Assembly (NCBI RefSeq): GCF_003387355.1
Contig: NZ_QUNH01000001.1
Span: 630,023-694,022 of the forward strand
Reading direction: 5' to 3'
DNA: 64,000 nucleotides
DNA from: Winogradskyella sediminis
Lineage (GTDB): Bacteria; Bacteroidota; Bacteroidia; Flavobacteriales; Flavobacteriaceae
The first letter of the stretch is position 1. Each line of letters starts with the position of its first letter. The notes beneath the pieces were generated by a model. It made no database searches. It had not been told where the DNA came from and saw only the letters and a program-made list of their open reading frames with translations. Both the position numbers and the translations under genes were made by a program. Of this stretch, positions 61,800 to 64,000 are shown one piece after another.

Positions 61800-63599
61800 T
61801 TATTTTGTAAACACATTGTTAGTTCGGTCTACATCTGCCATCATTTGAGAACTATCAATTTCTACTGATTTTACAACCTTTTTTGCATCAAAAGAATAGG
61901 TAGGCATTGCCCAAGCCCAATCGTTAATAATGGTTGCTGAAGTCGGCTTTTCTCCGCGCATCATTTGCAATGGTATATAAAAATCTTCAGTAGTACCATC
62001 TGTATAGGTTACAGTAAGATCTATTGGCATGGGCATTAGACCTATGCGCTCTAAGGTAATTTTTTTACCATCAACCGAAGAGATACCGTAATCAATAGTA
62101 TTTGTAGTTTGTGCAAAATCAGTAAAATACCAATCGAGTTCAAAATCTGTGATACGTTCTGCAGTTCTAATAATATCGAATGGTTTTGGATGTTTAAACT
62201 TAAAATCTTGATAATATTTTTTGATGGTTTTATCTAAATTAGCGTCACCAATAACATAACCTAATTGCGCTAAGAATACTGCACCTTTGCTATACGCAGC
62301 TGCTCCATACACCCTGTTTGAAGCGTAACGATCAGAATGCGTTGTTAAGGGTTGTTCTACTCCAGAATTAGCGAGCGCATAATAACCTCTATACGACCCA
62401 GAAAGTGGATTAGAATTTTTATTTCCGTTTAGTGAATGCATAGCTAAGTTAGAAATATAACTTGTAAAGCCTTCATCCATCCACTCGTGTTTAGATTCGT
62501 TAGAAGCTAACAAAAATTGAAACCAAGTGTGTGCTAACTCGTGTGCTGTAACACCTAATAAGCTACCGTATTTACGTTTACCGGTGATTAAAGTACTCAT
62601 GGCATATTCCATACCTCCATCTCCACCTTGGATTACAGAATATTGATCGTAAGGATATTCTCCAATATGCTCATTAAAAAAGTCCATTAATAACGCTGTA
62701 TCTGCTGGTAATTTTTTCCAATTATCTAAATACACTTTATCTAATGTACTCTTATAATAGAAGTGAAGGGTTGGTCCATTTGGCATTTGAAACGTATCGT
62801 GAATATAATCAGGATCAGCAGCCCAAGTAAAATCATGTACTTTAGGAGCTATAAAATGATACGTTTTTTTATCAGAAGTTTCAGTGGGTTCTCCTTGAAG
62901 ATATCCTGTTCCGCCAACTACATAATCTTTGTCTATAGTTAATTTAACATCAAAATCACCCCAAACACCGTGAAACTCTCTTCCGATGTACGGATCTGCA
63001 TGCCAACCTTCATCATCGTATTCTGCTAATTTTGGATACCATTGTGACATGGATAAGGCTACTCCTTCAGCATTATTTCTACCAGAACGACGAATTTGAA
63101 CAGGTACTTGAGCATCAAAATCCATATTAAAAGTGATTTTTTCACCAGGTTGAATAGGCTTGTCTAATTGCACTTCTAAAACGGTACCGACAGTTTTATA
63201 AGAAACAGAAGTTCCATTTTGTAGTAAAGAATTAACCTTTATATAACCAATTTCATTGGGTTGAAGTTTACTTATACGATCTCCCACACGACGGTCTGGA
63301 TCATCGATAGTACGAGAGCGTACATCCATTTCACTTCCTGGTTGAAAAGCATTAAAATACAAATGGTAGTATACGCGATTAAGCACATCTGGTGAGTTAT
63401 TAGTGTATACCAATTTTTGAGTCCCTTTATATTGATAATTATTAACATCCATGTCTATTGCCATGGTATAATCCACGTGTTGTTGCCAATAGCCATTTGT
63501 TGCATTATTTGCTGAGTTAGTGCTTTTAAAAGCTTGTTCAGTAGATCCACAAGAGATTAAAATTAAAATAGAAAGAAGACCAAGAATAGAATGTTTCAT
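61800..63599 (-). CDS. M1 family metallopeptidase (aminopeptidase), lipoprotein
   Basis: 599 residues. The signal peptide KHSILGLLSILILISCGSTE ends in a lipobox (LISC), so the enzyme is probably lipid-anchored. The zinc site is VTAHELAHTWFQF with KHEWMDEGFTSYISN (HExxH-x18-E). The N-terminal ~200 residues are the beta-sandwich of M1 enzymes with LVYTNNSPDVLNRVYYHLYF. It lacks a clear GxMEN motif; YSVIQGGDGGMEYAMSTLI is the place of it, with GMEYAMST as the variant. Substrate: N-terminal residues of peptides in the envelope. Confidence 0.93.
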   Translation of the reverse strand: MKHSILGLLSILILISCGSTEQAFKSTNSANNATNGYWQQHVDYTMAIDMDVNNYQYKGTQKLVYTNNSPDVLNRVYYHLYFNAFQPGSEMDVRSRTIDDPDRRVGDRISKLQPNEIGYIKVNSLLQNGTSVSYKTVGTVLEVQLDKPIQPGEKITFNMDFDAQVPVQIRRSGRNNAEGVALSMSQWYPKLAEYDDEGWHADPYIGREFHGVWGDFDVKLTIDKDYVVGGTGYLQGEPTETSDKKTYHFIAPKVHDFTWAADPDYIHDTFQMPNGPTLHFYYKSTLDKVYLDNWKKLPADTALLMDFFNEHIGEYPYDQYSVIQGGDGGMEYAMSTLITGKRKYGSLLGVTAHELAHTWFQFLLASNESKHEWMDEGFTSYISNLAMHSLNGNKNSNPLSGSYRGYYALANSGVEQPLTTHSDRYASNRVYGAAAYSKGAVFLAQLGYVIGDANLDKTIKKYYQDFKFKHPKPFDIIRTAERITDFELDWYFTDFAQTTNTIDYGISSVDGKKITLERIGLMPMPIDLTVTYTDGTTEDFYIPLQMMRGEKPTSATIINDWAWAMPTYSFDAKKVVKSVEIDSSQMMADVDRTNNVFTK

Positions 63600-63633
63600 A
63601 CCAATTGTTTTTTTAATATAAAGACGTTATATG

Positions 63634-63673
63634 TAATTGGGTTACCTAGATATTCAACTAAATAACCCAATTA
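63634..63673. terminator. Hairpin between the S8 peptidase and M1 peptidase genes
   Basis: TAATTGGGTTA (63634-63644) and TAACCCAATTA (63663-63673) pair perfectly over an 18-base loop. No clear U tract, so it could be a weak terminator or an mRNA-stability element for the S8 gene that ends at 63699. Confidence 0.45.
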
Positions 63674-63698
63674 TTGTAATGAAATCCAAAAAGGATTA

Positions 63699-64000
63699 TT
63701 ATAATTTTGAAGCCATAATTAAGGCGTTGTATGCATTAACAATTTTACCAGTTTTTGATAAATCTAAAAATGGTTTTACGTTAGAAGCATCTCCACCAAC
63801 GACTACTTTTGTTGTTAATGGTAGTCCAGATTCTAAAATAACTTGTTTTACCTGAGCCGCAGTTAATTTAGGGTAATAAGAGCGTACTAAAGCTACTACA
63901 CCAGCAACAGCAGGCGATGCCATAGAAGTTCCACTTATACTCTTATAGTCATTCTCTGGAAACGTTGAATAGATGGCAGATCCTGGTGCAAAAACATCTA
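63699..64000 (-). CDS. S8 family serine peptidase (subtilisin-like), 3' end only
   Basis: The gene runs off the right edge; about 100 C-terminal residues are visible. On the minus strand the frame reads [20 protein letters not shown] and then [20 protein letters not shown], the catalytic-serine motif of subtilases. A short helical C-terminus follows ([17 protein letters not shown], then [12 protein letters not shown] at the end). No type IX secretion CTD is visible. Apparently a secreted or periplasmic protease. Confidence 0.92.
   Translation of the reverse strand, partial: DVFAPGSAIYSTFPENDYKSISGTSMASPAVAGVVALVRSYYPKLTAAQVKQVILESGLPLTTKVVVGGDASNVKPFLDLSKTGKIVNAYNALIMASKL

Noticed and set aside
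63474-63479. CACGTG hexamer within the M1 peptidase gene as a parS-like site
   Set aside because: Only the left flank (TCCACGTG) fits; the right half does not complete the palindrome.
1-64000. CRISPR array, insertion sequence, prophage or integrative element
   Set aside because: No direct repeat-spacer array, transposase, integrase or phage gene was found in any frame.

Overview
The window is a chromosomal segment of a low-GC member of the Bacteroidota, most likely a marine Flavobacteriaceae. The evidence is the set of family-typical proteins (DUF4254, DUF6427, DUF6341, DUF6909, DUF4837, DUF4175, DUF2082, head-GIN, a GldL-like membrane protein), AT-rich spacers, a lack of Shine-Dalgarno sequences, and several promoters with the Bacteroidota -7 element TAnnTTTG. 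I cannot fix the genus. No insertion sequence, prophage, CRISPR array or rRNA operon was seen.

Layout. 1-6 kb: the 3' end of a PaaE-like ferredoxin reductase, a GT9 glycosyltransferase with DUF4254, upp, two small membrane-protein genes and purD. 6-26 kb: a surface-polysaccharide locus. It has a CapK-like adenylate-forming enzyme and a GT4 on the + strand. On the - strand, in transcription order, follow a Wzz-like protein, rfbB-rfbA-rfbC-rfbD (dTDP-L-rhamnose), an MBOAT acyltransferase with an SGNH-like partner, a Wzx flippase, a PAPS-type sulfotransferase, an O-antigen polymerase/ligase-like protein, a GT2, a second polymerase-like protein, a GT4 and two paralogous initiating sugar-phosphate transferases. 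Together they suggest a rhamnose-containing, acylated and perhaps sulfated glycan made by a Wzx/Wzy-type route.

26-36 kb: DUF6909 (which looks to me like a distant AMP-nucleosidase/nucleoside phosphorylase), a GH3-family enzyme, an M23 peptidase, tatA, the DUF4837 lipoprotein, a LysM lytic transglycosylase, a lipoprotein, pgk and holB. 36-51 kb: an OmpH/Skp-like protein, a methyltransferase, mnmG flanked by two parS-like 16-mers, ybeY, the very long DUF4175 protein with a collagen-like tract, gltX, an SPFH protein, glnS, a Zn-ribbon protein and folB. 51-56 kb: tRNA-Cys(GCA), a GldL-like membrane protein, a LysE-type exporter, head-GIN and YbjQ proteins, and rnr.

56.26-56.97 kb is a gene-free AT-rich region between the divergent rnr and rpiB. 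It carries six copies of one 8-mer, TGTTAATA/TATTAACA, a perfect DnaA box and two one-mismatch boxes. With the nearby parS-like sites, and a change in C/G balance of minus-strand genes across it, I propose it as the replication origin. 57-64 kb: rpiB, a cation diffusion facilitator and a GNAT gene (tight + operon), then OmpA-like, S41 peptidase, rnpA, M1 aminopeptidase and the 3' end of an S8 subtilase gene, all on the - strand.

The most interesting items are the proposed origin with its 8-mer array, the parS-like pair around mnmG, the nucleosidase-like reading of DUF6909, the sulfotransferase and MBOAT/SGNH decoration genes, and the collagen-like tract in DUF4175.
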